A stretch of DNA of 64,000 nucleotides, taken from NCBI GenBank assembly GCA_024686335.1, contig JAILCI010000060.1, forward strand, positions 16,442 through 80,441, written 5' to 3'. The stretch comes from Bacteroidales bacterium. Its GTDB lineage: Bacteria; Bacteroidota; Bacteroidia; Bacteroidales; WCHB1-69. The notes beneath the pieces were generated by a model. The model was not told the origin of the DNA and did not search any database. It saw only the letters and a program-made list of their open reading frames with translations. Below are positions 35,669 through 45,301 of this stretch, piece by piece (within the stretch, counting starts at the first letter, position 1; each line of letters begins with the position of its first letter). The position numbers were made by a program, and so were the translations under genes.

Positions 35669-36863
35669 ATGATGAAAAATAGATATTTGATTTTAGTATC
35701 TATATGGCTGTTATGCCTCCATACAGGCTGGTCCCAGGAGATAGACTTTCATTTGGATATGAACAACATGTCGTTTTTCAAAGAGGCTACATTGGTGGTG
35801 GAGGGCAGGTTCTTGAAACCCGTTTATGCCTACACCGTGAAGGACATCCAAGGGAATGACCACTATTATGGCATTTGTCCAGTGGTTGCATACCGAGTGT
35901 TCAAAGGTAAAGCCAAAGCCGGTGATACGGTATATGTGACAAGAGAAGGGAGATGCCTTGAAGATATAAACACTTGTATCCTTGATTATTATCCATTCAC
36001 AAAAGTTTATAAGGTAGATCCACATACAGGGGATTCAGTAGAATTGGATTTTGATGTTCAGTTCGATTATCCAGAAATAGCTTTTTCTAAGCATATTGAA
36101 GTTCTTAGTCAATTTGTGAATGATTGTGTGTTTTTTTTCAAAGAATCCACCTTTCCCAAGACTAAGGAGAAGCCATACGCTTCCATGCCTCAGTATCAAT
36201 ATTTGTACCCTTATGTTTTTTACGATGAGGGTACAAAACTATATGTCTCTGGTGATAAGTTCTTAGGGTTAAATGACACGCTTTTCAATTCAAGAAACGA
36301 TTTGTATCGATTCATGTTGGAAGCGGGTAGGTACGACACGACAGTGGTAAGGGTTGTGGAGCCAAAAACCCAAGACAAAAACAGGGATTACATCAACAGA
36401 ACCCTCCCTCCGGAAGTAGAACAACGGTGGGGAAGTCAAAAAAAAAAATACGTCAGACCAAAGATAACGCAAACCTCTATCTCTCGTTTGGAGAACCTCA
36501 AATCCAATATACCCCAAACACAAACAACGCTTGTGTAGAGATAGATTTGTGTGTGCACACCAACAAACCCAACGTGTATTTTGATGGCGGATATGTGAAA
36601 ATGGTGCTCATGACATTGATGATCCACTGGAGGTCAAGCTGTTCCCAAATCCGGCCACTCATCAAGTAGAGGTGTCACTCGATCAAGAGGATGAGTTTAT
36701 CCAAACAATCCATATTTATGACGTGTATGGCAAATTGATTCATGTTGAGAGTACAAGTAGCAACACCATCAGTCTCGATGTTTCAAGGTTAGCTTCGGGA
36801 GTATATTTTGTGCGCATAACATCCGAAAGTGAAGAGATGGTGAAGACGTTGGTGAAAAGATGA
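35669..36863 (+). pseudogene. Secreted T9SS cargo gene of unknown function with two apparent frameshifts
   Basis: The reading frame starts with a signal peptide (MKNRYLILVSIWLLCLHTGWSQ) and runs to 36538, but its natural continuation changes frame twice. At the 11-A run 36438-36448 the sensible sequence moves to the frame reading LYLSFGEPQIQYTPN and CVHTNKPNVYFDGGYV. At the A4 run 36598-36601 it moves to the frame reading LFPNPATHQVEV and ending in a T9SS sorting domain (ISLDVSRLASGVYFVRI ... MVKTLVKR). One extra A at each run would give a single chain of about 398 residues. Causes could be real mutation, homopolymer sequencing error or transcriptional slippage. No domain was recognised in the main part. 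The gene is more AT-rich than its neighbours. Confidence 0.78.
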
Positions 36864-36924
36864 TTATTTCCGCAGAAATAATGCTGCCTCTTCTCACCCT
36901 TTGTCAAACTATCATCAAAAGATT

Positions 36925-38913
36925 TCAACCCAGTACCAACGCCGTCCTCGAGGGGATGTACAGCTTCAGGGTACGCTGACCTCCACGCTTGCGAGACGGA
37001 TAGCTCGTCCCCGCCTCTACATTGCCAAAGCCGTGATATTGCTTGTCATCGCTATTGAGGACCAAACGATATTCCTCTTTCAGACAGGGAATCTCATAGT
37101 CCGCAAACGACTGGGTCGGGTTGAAATTAAAGACAAAGAGCAAGCCGTTGCGCTCATAGACGAGCACCTGATCCTGGCCATTCTCAAAAGTCTTCTGCGG
37201 CAGCGCATCCAACAGATGGTACTGGTTCACCAGATGCACCATGTCGCGGTCGAAACGGTTCAGGCCGGAATACTTCAGCAGCGTGTCGTCGGCCAAGTTC
37301 CACTGGCGGCGGGCGTACTGATACGACCAGCCATTGCCCTCACGGGGAAAGTCTATCCACTCGGGATGACCGAACTCATTGCCCATGAAGTTGAGATAGC
37401 CTCCGGATGCTAAGGTGAGCGTGATCAGGCGGATCATCTTGTGCAACGCCACACCCCTATCTACCACCAGACTGTGCTCAAGCACCGACATCTTGTCGTA
37501 CATTTCCTTGTCAATCAATCTGAATATCAAGGTTTTGTCTCCCACCATCGCCTGGTCGTGGCACTCCACATAACTGATGGTCTCCTCTTCGCTTCTTTTA
37601 TCGGTAAGGTGGAAATAGATGTCACCCACACCCCAAGCTTCGTCAGGTAGTTTCTTAACGGTCTTGACCCAATAGTCGGCAATGCCCATCGACATGCGAT
37701 AATCAAAGCCTATGCCGCCTTGCCGAGCAGGGAAGGCCATGCCAGGCATACCACTCACATCTTCTGCAATCGTCATGGCATCCGCGCGCACGGACCTGAC
37801 CAGATTGTTGGCCAACGTCAGATAGACGAGGGCGTCCTCATCTACATTATCGTCGAAATATTGGTCATAGTCCACAAAATCCACCCCGAGACCATGATCC
37901 CAATAGCTCATACTCGTTACGCCATCAAAGCGGAAGCCGTCGAAGCAGAACTCCTCCAGCCAGTACTTGAGGTTAGAGAGCAGGAACAGGATAGTCTCGG
38001 TCTTGCCATAATCGAAGCAACGGGAGTCCCAAACAGGGTGCTGACCTTTCTCGCCATGATGAAAATAGAGACTATCACTGCCATCGAAAAGGGAGAGACC
38101 CTCCTTCTCATTGCTGACAGAGTGGGAATGGATCACATCCAAGATAACAGAGATGCCGGCACCATGGGCGGTGTCGATGAGTTCCTTCAGCTCTTCCGGC
38201 GTGCCGAAGCGCGATGAGGGAGCGAAGAAGTTGGAGACCTGATAGCCAAAGGAACCGTAGTAAGGATGTTCCTGGATAGCCATCAGTTGTATGGTATTAT
38301 AGCCCAACTCTTTGATGCGGGGGATAACCGTCTCCTTGAATTCCCAATACGAGGAGACCTTCGCCTCTGCGGAGGACATGCCCACATGTGCCTCGTAGAT
38401 AAGCGGGTGGGCAGGCTTCTCGGGAACAGGATATTTCCACTGATAGGACTCGGGCTCCCACACCTGGGCACAGAAGACCTTGGTCTGCTCGTCTTGCACC
38501 ACGCGGGTGGCGTAGGAAGGAAGGCGCTCGCCAGCACCTGACGACCAGACCATCCACAACTTATAGAGCATCGTGTGCTTCAGGGCATAATCGGGCAGTT
38601 CTATCTCCCAATCGCCATTACCTAATGGTTTTAGGGCGAAAGCAGGCTGTATTTCCCACCGGGAGAAGTCACCGTACAGATAGAGCTCCTTGGCATTGGG
38701 AGCCTTCTCACGGAAGACCCAGCCCTTCTCGGTCTTATGGAGGCCGTAGTACAGATGTCCGTTGGCCACGTCAGAGAGAGGGCACGCACCGTCCGTCAGC
38801 GACAACTCGCGCAGCAGGGCACGCTCGCGACGCTTCTGCAACTGGCAGGTAAAAGGTTTCAAATAGGGGTCCTTCTTGACCAGCTCAACTGAAAATCTGC
38901 CTACCGTATTCAT
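36925..38913 (-). CDS. glgB: 1,4-alpha-glucan branching enzyme, eukaryote-like GH13_8 type
   Basis: 662-residue enzyme that makes alpha-1,6 branches in glycogen. A CBM48-like domain (about 50-150, FREKAPNAKELYLYGDF) precedes the GH13 barrel. Catalytic motifs: DVIHSH, DGFRFDGVTSM (nucleophile Asp), TIAEDVSGMP (acid/base Glu) and ECHDQAMVGDK (transition-state Asp). The wording of these motifs is that of the eukaryotic GBE1-type subgroup, which many Bacteroidetes carry instead of the E. coli type. Only 2 bp separate it from the DUF3857 gene upstream, so it belongs to the lptD-led run. Together with the glycogen phosphorylase at the window start it points to glycogen storage. Confidence 0.93.
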   Translation of the reverse strand: MNTVGRFSVELVKKDPYLKPFTCQLQKRRERALLRELSLTDGACPLSDVANGHLYYGLHKTEKGWVFREKAPNAKELYLYGDFSRWEIQPAFALKPLGNGDWEIELPDYALKHTMLYKLWMVWSSGAGERLPSYATRVVQDEQTKVFCAQVWEPESYQWKYPVPEKPAHPLIYEAHVGMSSAEAKVSSYWEFKETVIPRIKELGYNTIQLMAIQEHPYYGSFGYQVSNFFAPSSRFGTPEELKELIDTAHGAGISVILDVIHSHSVSNEKEGLSLFDGSDSLYFHHGEKGQHPVWDSRCFDYGKTETILFLLSNLKYWLEEFCFDGFRFDGVTSMSYWDHGLGVDFVDYDQYFDDNVDEDALVYLTLANNLVRSVRADAMTIAEDVSGMPGMAFPARQGGIGFDYRMSMGIADYWVKTVKKLPDEAWGVGDIYFHLTDKRSEEETISYVECHDQAMVGDKTLIFRLIDKEMYDKMSVLEHSLVVDRGVALHKMIRLITLTLASGGYLNFMGNEFGHPEWIDFPREGNGWSYQYARRQWNLADDTLLKYSGLNRFDRDMVHLVNQYHLLDALPQKTFENGQDQVLVYERNGLLFVFNFNPTQSFADYEIPCLKEEYRLVLNSDDKQYHGFGNVEAGTSYPSRKRGGQRTLKLYIPSRTALVLG

Positions 38914-38915
38914 AA

Positions 38916-40577
38916 CTATTTGTTTGTAGTATAAATCAAATCATGCTGCTCATCCCACAATGACATCATCGCCTTGAAATCTTTGTACTGCGAAAGGTCG
39001 ATGATATTCTCCCATACCGAGAGCTCTCTGACCACATGCATGGTGCTGCCATCGATGGTATATCGGATGTTGATCTTTCCGAAATCGTACTCCTTGGTAT
39101 ACTCATAGGGTTGCGTCACCCAACGGGCACCGGCAGGCAGGCGCAAGTCGTACTCGTAATGCTCTTCCACCTTAGGCGAGAAAAGCGGGGTAATGCGCTG
39201 GCTGTTCAGACGGGCAGCCTTTATCGGGATTCCATTGACGGAAGGACGCACATAAAGCTGATAGTAACCATTATGCAACGGACTCACCGTAGCACTCACC
39301 TTCGATTCCTTAGCAGGCAACAGCGTGTTTTGGGTCGCCTCAGTCTTGTGCATCGCAACAACAGGTTTCAATGCTACTGAAACATCAGCAGCGAGATCCA
39401 CACGGACATTCGGTACATCCTGTGTCTGGACCATCTCACCATTCATCATGATGAAACTATTGGGAGCGCAGCGCACATCCATTGGAACATTATCGGTATA
39501 AGCAGTTGAGATGTAATAGTCTTTGCCATCAACTTTCACTTGGACAGCTGTCTGCATATCTTTCATCATCTCTTCAAAGAAAAAGCCGAAATTGCACTGG
39601 AATCCAGCCGTCTGCAACATTTCCTTTAGCAACAAATCCTTCTCAAAGGGCGTGCCGCAATTGCTCTGCCACACGGTATAAGGCGCAGCAACCAGATAGT
39701 TCAAGTATCGGATATTCAAATCGTTGGTATGAATACGATTTGCCACATAGTCGCGAATGGCAAGTACCTGCTGCATGGGAGTATCTCCCTCTTTAACGAT
39801 CTCCTTCAACACATCCTGGAATATCTTTCTGTCATGGTGGAGAAAAGCATTCTGGTTCTGTAACATCTCAGCCAAATACAAGGGATTCGGAACTGTCGTG
39901 AAGAGTAAAAAAGGCATACAGTTCGGATCAATATAGGATTCGGCAGGTTTCTGAGGCATATTGTTGAATACCCAATGGAGAAGCGTCGTATTAGAATCGG
40001 TGGTACTCTGGGCAAACTGCTCAAGAGACTCATCGTAGTGCTTATAATAGTTGACTGCGAACTCCTCTGGTACCTCCACAAAAATCTCATATGACTCAAT
40101 AGGGGCTGCCTCACAAAGATCTATCTGCTCCATCAGACTTGGGAAGAAGATTGTCTGTGTGTGGATGGTATAGTCGAGCACGATGGTGGCGTCATATTCA
40201 AGAGCCGTATGGGTGACCACCATCTCACGCATCGAGTTGAAACGGTCACAGTCGGTGCAGCTATATGGCAAGGAAGGATTGAAAGCATTGGCAGGCGTCT
40301 CTACACGACTTCCGTCTTTGCGGATAGTGTAGGCCTCATTGATAGTGAGCGTCTGGAAATCCGTATTATAGAGGATAAAAGTCTCGCCATAGGTATCGTA
40401 GAAAGCATCTAACGAGAAGAGTTGCAACTCCTTACGGAACCTCATATCTACGGTACCGTCCTCGTTAAGTTTATAACTGCGAAGGATCTTATGATAGACA
40501 GCATCCGGCTGCTCGCCAGCCCATGCGAAAGTGATGCTGAGAATAGTTATCGTGACAAGGGTCAATATCTTTTTCAT
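38916..40577 (-). CDS. DUF3857/transglutaminase-like exported protein, catalytic residues degenerate
   Basis: 553 residues with a signal peptide (MKKILTLVTITILSITFAWA). The first 230 residues resemble DUF3857, followed by a transglutaminase-like core around residues 275-380. The Cys motif is present (QSNCGTPFEKDLLLKEML), but the segment that should carry the catalytic His and Asp reads TAVQVKVDGKDYYISTA, with neither residue in place. The paralogue upstream (40611) keeps all three, so this copy is probably non-catalytic. It lies 33 bp after that paralogue and 2 bp before glgB. The biological role of the family in Bacteroidetes is not established. Confidence 0.8.
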   Translation of the reverse strand: MKKILTLVTITILSITFAWAGEQPDAVYHKILRSYKLNEDGTVDMRFRKELQLFSLDAFYDTYGETFILYNTDFQTLTINEAYTIRKDGSRVETPANAFNPSLPYSCTDCDRFNSMREMVVTHTALEYDATIVLDYTIHTQTIFFPSLMEQIDLCEAAPIESYEIFVEVPEEFAVNYYKHYDESLEQFAQSTTDSNTTLLHWVFNNMPQKPAESYIDPNCMPFLLFTTVPNPLYLAEMLQNQNAFLHHDRKIFQDVLKEIVKEGDTPMQQVLAIRDYVANRIHTNDLNIRYLNYLVAAPYTVWQSNCGTPFEKDLLLKEMLQTAGFQCNFGFFFEEMMKDMQTAVQVKVDGKDYYISTAYTDNVPMDVRCAPNSFIMMNGEMVQTQDVPNVRVDLAADVSVALKPVVAMHKTEATQNTLLPAKESKVSATVSPLHNGYYQLYVRPSVNGIPIKAARLNSQRITPLFSPKVEEHYEYDLRLPAGARWVTQPYEYTKEYDFGKINIRYTIDGSTMHVVRELSVWENIIDLSQYKDFKAMMSLWDEQHDLIYTTNK

Positions 40578-40610
40578 ATTCTGTATCTATTTAAGGTTCA
40601 ACGATTAAGA

Positions 40611-42569
40611 TTAGTACAACACAGGTTTTACCACAATCAGCGGAGTGTTCTGGAAGAACTCCTGATTTTGGACGACCGTGCGGTAGGCGGGCCAATCGGA
40701 GGCCTCATAGACACGTTTGCCAAGACGGATATTCTCTTGGAAGACGAACTTGTTATTTTCAAACTTATAACCACCAGAGAAAGAGATGTCCTTGCCATCA
40801 AGTTTGCGATATTTGGGCATCTTGGCAGAGGTATAGCCGGAGGGCAGTGTCATCGTCTCGGTGAGGACGACCTGACGGGAGCATCGGTCGCTGAAAGGAT
40901 AATCGCGTTTCTCCAGACTGGTATCATAGTAAAGATGGCGCATGGCGAACTTGTAGAGACCGCGCGCCACCAGCGGAGTCACGATGACCTCTCGTTCACT
41001 GACAGTTGCATAGTGCGGGATATCAAACTTGTAGGTAATCTTCACCGGATGCTCGAGATAGGTCTCCTCATCGGTGTACTTGACAGAGCGTAAGCGCACG
41101 TTGGGATAAATGTTGCGCATCTGAGCCTCCACATTGTCGCGCCACTCGCTCTTGCGACCGGAGAAGACGGAGCGTACGGCACGGTCCGACTGGCCCTCAG
41201 CGGTGATAGTCACGGTGCCAGAGAGGGTGCCGTCTTTCTTAACCTTGGTATCCGCCGTCATCTTGAGGTAGTGGTTTTCTGGTCTGGAGACAGGAGTCTT
41301 GCCGAGAGTAGCACCTTGGGGCAGGCCCATCAGGAAGTTCTGTTGCTGTTCGGCACTAGACCAGAGCTCGCGCACGCCAGGCACCCACGTCGGGTCCAAC
41401 AACTGATAGTTGCCATTGCGACGCTTGACGACAGTCACACAGTGGTTGAACTGGTCGGCAGGGATGTCGTCGATGCGCTCACCTGCCATCGTCATGGCGG
41501 CGAAAGCCTCAAAACCGGCAGCGCGCAACATGCTGATAAGCATTCCTGCTTTATCCTTGCAGACGCCACAACGGTCGGTGTAGTTCATCTCGCACTTGTG
41601 CAGCGTGAAGCCCTCGCCCTCACCCATCGAAATGCCGGAGTAGCGCATGTTATCGGCCACCCAGTGTGTGAGGATAGAGATACTGTCGTTCTCAGTCTTG
41701 GCATTGGCAAGCAGACTGTTCACCTTTGCTTTCACCTCCTCGGTGGGCACAAAGCTGCCGTAATCTTCGTTGACGCCGTAGAACCAGCGCGACTTGGCCT
41801 CCCAATCCTTAGCGGTGGAGAGCAACAGCTTTGTATCGATATCGTTTTTAGCCAACGTATATCGAGGCGTTTTCAGCGGCATGATATCTTTCTTGACAAA
41901 GGTATAGAGGATACGGCCGCCGTCGGCAATCTGCTGGGACTGCTCCAACTGACCATTATAGACAGCATAGCGGAGATTCTTGCTGGCCAGCACGTTGACT
42001 TGGTAGACCTTCTCCATCACCGGCTGGTCGCTCCAAAAAGGAACGATGTCGTAGAAATGGCCGCGCATCGGCGGGATGTATTTGGCATCGGGGTCTTCCC
42101 CACCCTGCAGCAGCGCGTAGGTGAAGCCCTTTTTGTAGGTGTTCACCTCCACTGCGTCGCCGGGCTCCAGACGGCCTAAGGCGACCATCTTCTGACGGGC
42201 ACCCCAGTAGATCATGTGCGCCGGGGCAGGATAGTCATAAACAAGCAGGTCCACCACCTCGCGAGCACCGCCCTTGCGATAGATCACAACCTCCCGAATC
42301 TCCACGTATGCAGACAACGGATCGTAATCCATCTTGACAGTGTTAAAATCTCGGGCACCATTATCGGTGAGAATCTTCCAGAGCTTGTGGTTATAGACAT
42401 GGCTCAAGCCGCTCTCCTCCATCATCACGGAGGTGCTGTCAAAGACCGTCACGATATCATAACCGTCATATTCGCCATCCTGAACAGTTGCTAAGCGAGT
42501 CTCTGCCGACTGGGCAAAACCCATCAGCGTCATACAGAGCATTAGAAATAGTAGGGATACCTGTTTCAT
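40611..42569 (-). CDS. DUF3857/transglutaminase-domain exported protein
   Basis: 652 residues with a signal peptide (MKQVSLLFLMLCMTLMGFAQ). A DUF3857 beta-rich region covers about 25-240; the transglutaminase core covers about 290-400 with the full triad motif set: RCGVCKDKAGML (Cys), FNHCVTVV (His) and LLDPTW (Asp). A C-terminal DUF2569/3858-like beta region follows. Predicted periplasmic or outer-membrane-associated; it may cleave or cross-link peptides, but no substrate is known. Lies 24 bp downstream of lptD and 33 bp upstream of a degenerate paralogue. Confidence 0.85.
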   Translation of the reverse strand: MKQVSLLFLMLCMTLMGFAQSAETRLATVQDGEYDGYDIVTVFDSTSVMMEESGLSHVYNHKLWKILTDNGARDFNTVKMDYDPLSAYVEIREVVIYRKGGAREVVDLLVYDYPAPAHMIYWGARQKMVALGRLEPGDAVEVNTYKKGFTYALLQGGEDPDAKYIPPMRGHFYDIVPFWSDQPVMEKVYQVNVLASKNLRYAVYNGQLEQSQQIADGGRILYTFVKKDIMPLKTPRYTLAKNDIDTKLLLSTAKDWEAKSRWFYGVNEDYGSFVPTEEVKAKVNSLLANAKTENDSISILTHWVADNMRYSGISMGEGEGFTLHKCEMNYTDRCGVCKDKAGMLISMLRAAGFEAFAAMTMAGERIDDIPADQFNHCVTVVKRRNGNYQLLDPTWVPGVRELWSSAEQQQNFLMGLPQGATLGKTPVSRPENHYLKMTADTKVKKDGTLSGTVTITAEGQSDRAVRSVFSGRKSEWRDNVEAQMRNIYPNVRLRSVKYTDEETYLEHPVKITYKFDIPHYATVSEREVIVTPLVARGLYKFAMRHLYYDTSLEKRDYPFSDRCSRQVVLTETMTLPSGYTSAKMPKYRKLDGKDISFSGGYKFENNKFVFQENIRLGKRVYEASDWPAYRTVVQNQEFFQNTPLIVVKPVLY

Positions 42570-42593
42570 ATTTTAGATTTTTAATGTTTACAA

Positions 42594-45224
42594 TCAGAGA
42601 TTATCACGGAAGTCGTTATGCTTGTTGAACTTCATCACATTCTTCAACACATTGGCTTTCACATTAATGGTGAAACTCCAGCCCTTACGATAGCCGAAAG
42701 GAATCCAACTGAAGGCCATCTCCCAACAGTGCATGTCCCTATAGACATCGATAGAAGTATAGGAGAAGTCTTTCTGCACAAAGTCGTAACCAGTAGTAAA
42801 ACCGAGTTTCCACTTCTTCGTCACATAAAAATCACCCACCACATTGATGGTATGGACCATGTTGTGGTTATAGAGTAACGTATCCTGCATACGGTAGTAG
42901 TAGATATTATCCGCCAAGCCATAGGTAAAGGTGTAGTTAAAAGTAAAAGACCATGGCAAACGGGCATGAGCACTATTGTTCTGTGGTGTGGAATTATTAG
43001 AGTCGTTCTTTTTCTTCTTGAAAGTATTCTGGTCGATACGCCAGTTCAATGCAATACTGAAATCTGTGGACGACAGACGGAACAACCGATGGTTGGCCTT
43101 CCACTCAGTGATATTGCATCGCACACCGTTTTCGTTGATGATATAGGGATCGAAAACGAAATTAAAGGTGAGATATAGCTGTCTGAAGAGGGTACTACGA
43201 CCAGAGACAGTCAGTTTTGACCAATTTAGTGAGTCGGCGGCGATGTTGTAGTTCATGCCGACATTCAAATTGTCGAAAAGGGCAATCTTTTTGAATCCTG
43301 TTATCGTATCGCGCTTAGAACGGACCTTGATCTCGATATTGTTGCCAAAGGAGAGCTGCACTAACGCTTGCGTATTTCGTGTGCCGGAACCAAAGATTGC
43401 ACCATCATAACGAGAATACTCCACATACTGTCCCTGGATGGGATCATAGTACTTATCAAGCGAGCTCTTGTTGAACGCTGGCTGATAAGTAAAGTTCAAT
43501 ACCGGTGTCACGACATGACGAAGAGCATAAAGTGCACCTTTCTTGAAGGTGTACATCAAATAAATTTTAGTAGTCAAATTAGAGGAGACATGGAGATCGT
43601 GCAGTGCATTAAAACCTCTGTGAAATTGTCTGTTGACAACGCCGTATGCCACATCATCATCGTATTCTACCGTCATGTCCCGGGTGTAATTCTGGAGATA
43701 CCAACGTTCCGTCAGCGTAGCTGTTGTATTCCAGTTAATCAGCTTAGCGATTTTGATAGGGATGGTCAACGGGATAGTATGCATCATGCCGACATTCATC
43801 TCATTCCACGTAGTTGGTTGGAAGAAGAGTGAATCATACGTGTCTAGTTGACCAGTAAACTGAGATGTCCACTTCATGGAGATATTGTCATACCACTTCA
43901 ATGAACCCACCTTATTTTTCTTACGGAAAGGATAAAACTGAATGACGGACATGCTGATATCAGGTAGTTTCATATTAATGGCCTTGGTGCTCGTATTCTG
44001 TGAATATGAGAGCGTAGCATCTACGAAGAAAATATCATTAGCTGAAGTGGAAACATTGACAGAGGAGGTGTACTGATTCGAGAGATAATCGTTCGTGGAA
44101 GTCATATTATACTTCGAATAGTTTGAACTCACAATGTCGATGTGGGCATTAAAGCGAGTTGTTGGGTGCGATTTAATATCCTGTTGGTGATTCCAGAAGA
44201 TCTTAAAGTCGTTGGAGTGATAGTAAGTACTATCGATAAGTTTCTCCCCGAGATAGGTTTGAGAGAAAGCAACCTTGGCCTGACCTTGACATTTGTAACG
44301 ATAGACATAGTCCGTCTGCGCTTTGATAGCCCAGCTACCACGGGTGTAGATATCGGCAGACAGCAGCAAATCTATGTTGTCGTTGATACCAAAATAGAAT
44401 CCGAGGTCTTGCAAATAGAAACCCAGCGATGAAGACTCACCAATGGAGGGCATAACGAGACCAGAACGACGGGTTTTCTCCAAAGGGAAAAATCCGAATG
44501 GCAGTGCCAATGGGGTCGGCACACCCGTAAAACTCAGATAAGCAGGACCGATGACTATCTTGTCATGCTGGATAATTTTAGCCTTAGTAAAAGAAATCTC
44601 ATAGTGAGGGTTCTCCAAATCACAGGTTGTATATTTACCATTTTTGATGAAAGCCTCGTTATCGCCCATCTTCTTGACCTGTTCACCATGGATATAGCCT
44701 TCGTCTTCGGTAGTGATGACATGTGAGATTTTACCTTTATGGGTCGTGAAGTTGTATTTTATTTCCCTAGCCTTGTACTCCTCCTCGCCTTGCTTGAAGA
44801 CAGGATTTCCCTTCAGCTTTCCTGAAGAATCAATCACACCGGAAGCATAGAGCTCATTATTTCGAAAGTCAATTTCAATATAGTCGGCATAGAGTTCCAT
44901 ATCTTCATACTTAACCATAGCATCACCGAAAAGATAGGTGTAACGGTTTTGCAAGTCATTAACGGTAGAGTCGGCAGCGCTATAGTAGACAATCTTTTCG
45001 ACAGCATTTGGAGAAATTTTCTTAGGGTTACGAGCAGCGCGGAGGAGAGAGTCAAGCTGAAGACTATCCAGTTGAGGAGCCATCATGGTAGAATCTTGAC
45101 GCTGTACCGGCTTGCGGGCATGAGGGCGCTGCGCATACACACAAGACGTCAAAAAGATCAGAAACAAGCAGCAAAGCAGGCCTCTGAAATATAAAATATC
45201 GTGTGTGTATAATTTTTTCTTCAA
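42594..45224 (-). CDS. lptD: LPS-assembly outer-membrane protein LptD
   Basis: 876 residues. A signal peptide (LLCCLFLIFLTSCVYAQ) is followed by an OstA-like beta-jellyroll (about 75-230; YADYIEIDFRNNELYASG, KISHVITTEDEGYIHGEQV) that receives LPS from LptA, and a large barrel (about 240-876; PFGFFPLEKTRRSGLVMPSIG is diagnostic). No ATG precedes the signal peptide in this frame: the codon at 45224 is TTG, and upstream in-frame codons back to the promoter hold no ATG, so a TTG start is likely. The promoter is at 45277-45284. Downstream genes (DUF3857 pair, glgB) follow closely and are probably co-transcribed. Confidence 0.9.
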   Translation of the reverse strand: MKKKLYTHDILYFRGLLCCLFLIFLTSCVYAQRPHARKPVQRQDSTMMAPQLDSLQLDSLLRAARNPKKISPNAVEKIVYYSAADSTVNDLQNRYTYLFGDAMVKYEDMELYADYIEIDFRNNELYASGVIDSSGKLKGNPVFKQGEEEYKAREIKYNFTTHKGKISHVITTEDEGYIHGEQVKKMGDNEAFIKNGKYTTCDLENPHYEISFTKAKIIQHDKIVIGPAYLSFTGVPTPLALPFGFFPLEKTRRSGLVMPSIGESSSLGFYLQDLGFYFGINDNIDLLLSADIYTRGSWAIKAQTDYVYRYKCQGQAKVAFSQTYLGEKLIDSTYYHSNDFKIFWNHQQDIKSHPTTRFNAHIDIVSSNYSKYNMTSTNDYLSNQYTSSVNVSTSANDIFFVDATLSYSQNTSTKAINMKLPDISMSVIQFYPFRKKNKVGSLKWYDNISMKWTSQFTGQLDTYDSLFFQPTTWNEMNVGMMHTIPLTIPIKIAKLINWNTTATLTERWYLQNYTRDMTVEYDDDVAYGVVNRQFHRGFNALHDLHVSSNLTTKIYLMYTFKKGALYALRHVVTPVLNFTYQPAFNKSSLDKYYDPIQGQYVEYSRYDGAIFGSGTRNTQALVQLSFGNNIEIKVRSKRDTITGFKKIALFDNLNVGMNYNIAADSLNWSKLTVSGRSTLFRQLYLTFNFVFDPYIINENGVRCNITEWKANHRLFRLSSTDFSIALNWRIDQNTFKKKKNDSNNSTPQNNSAHARLPWSFTFNYTFTYGLADNIYYYRMQDTLLYNHNMVHTINVVGDFYVTKKWKLGFTTGYDFVQKDFSYTSIDVYRDMHCWEMAFSWIPFGYRKGWSFTINVKANVLKNVMKFNKHNDFRDNL

Positions 45225-45250
45225 AAGTGAGTTTATTAAAGTAATTAATA

Positions 45251-45258
45251 TACTTTTG
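45251..45258 (+). promoter_or_regulatory. -7 element for amidase gene
   Basis: TACTTTTG, exact motif, 43 bp before ATG 45302. It faces the lptD -7 element 18 bp away, so the two predicted start points almost coincide. Confidence 0.65.
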
Positions 45259-45276
45259 CTAAAATATTTAAAACTG

Positions 45277-45284
45277 CAAAAATA
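45277..45284 (-). promoter_or_regulatory. -7 element for lptD operon
   Basis: TATTTTTG on the minus strand, exact motif, 52 bp before the TTG start of lptD. Confidence 0.65.
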
Positions 45285-45301
45285 CTTAAAGTTTCAGAAC
45301 T

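Noticed and set aside
36863..36882. Hairpin ATTATTTC-CGCA-GAAATAAT after the frameshifted gene, considered as a terminator
   Set aside because: A real 8-bp inverted repeat but AT-rich and without a T-run on either side; too weak to call.
41271..42179. Antisense open frame opposite the DUF3857 gene
   Set aside because: Shadow of a gene with a signal peptide and full catalytic motifs.
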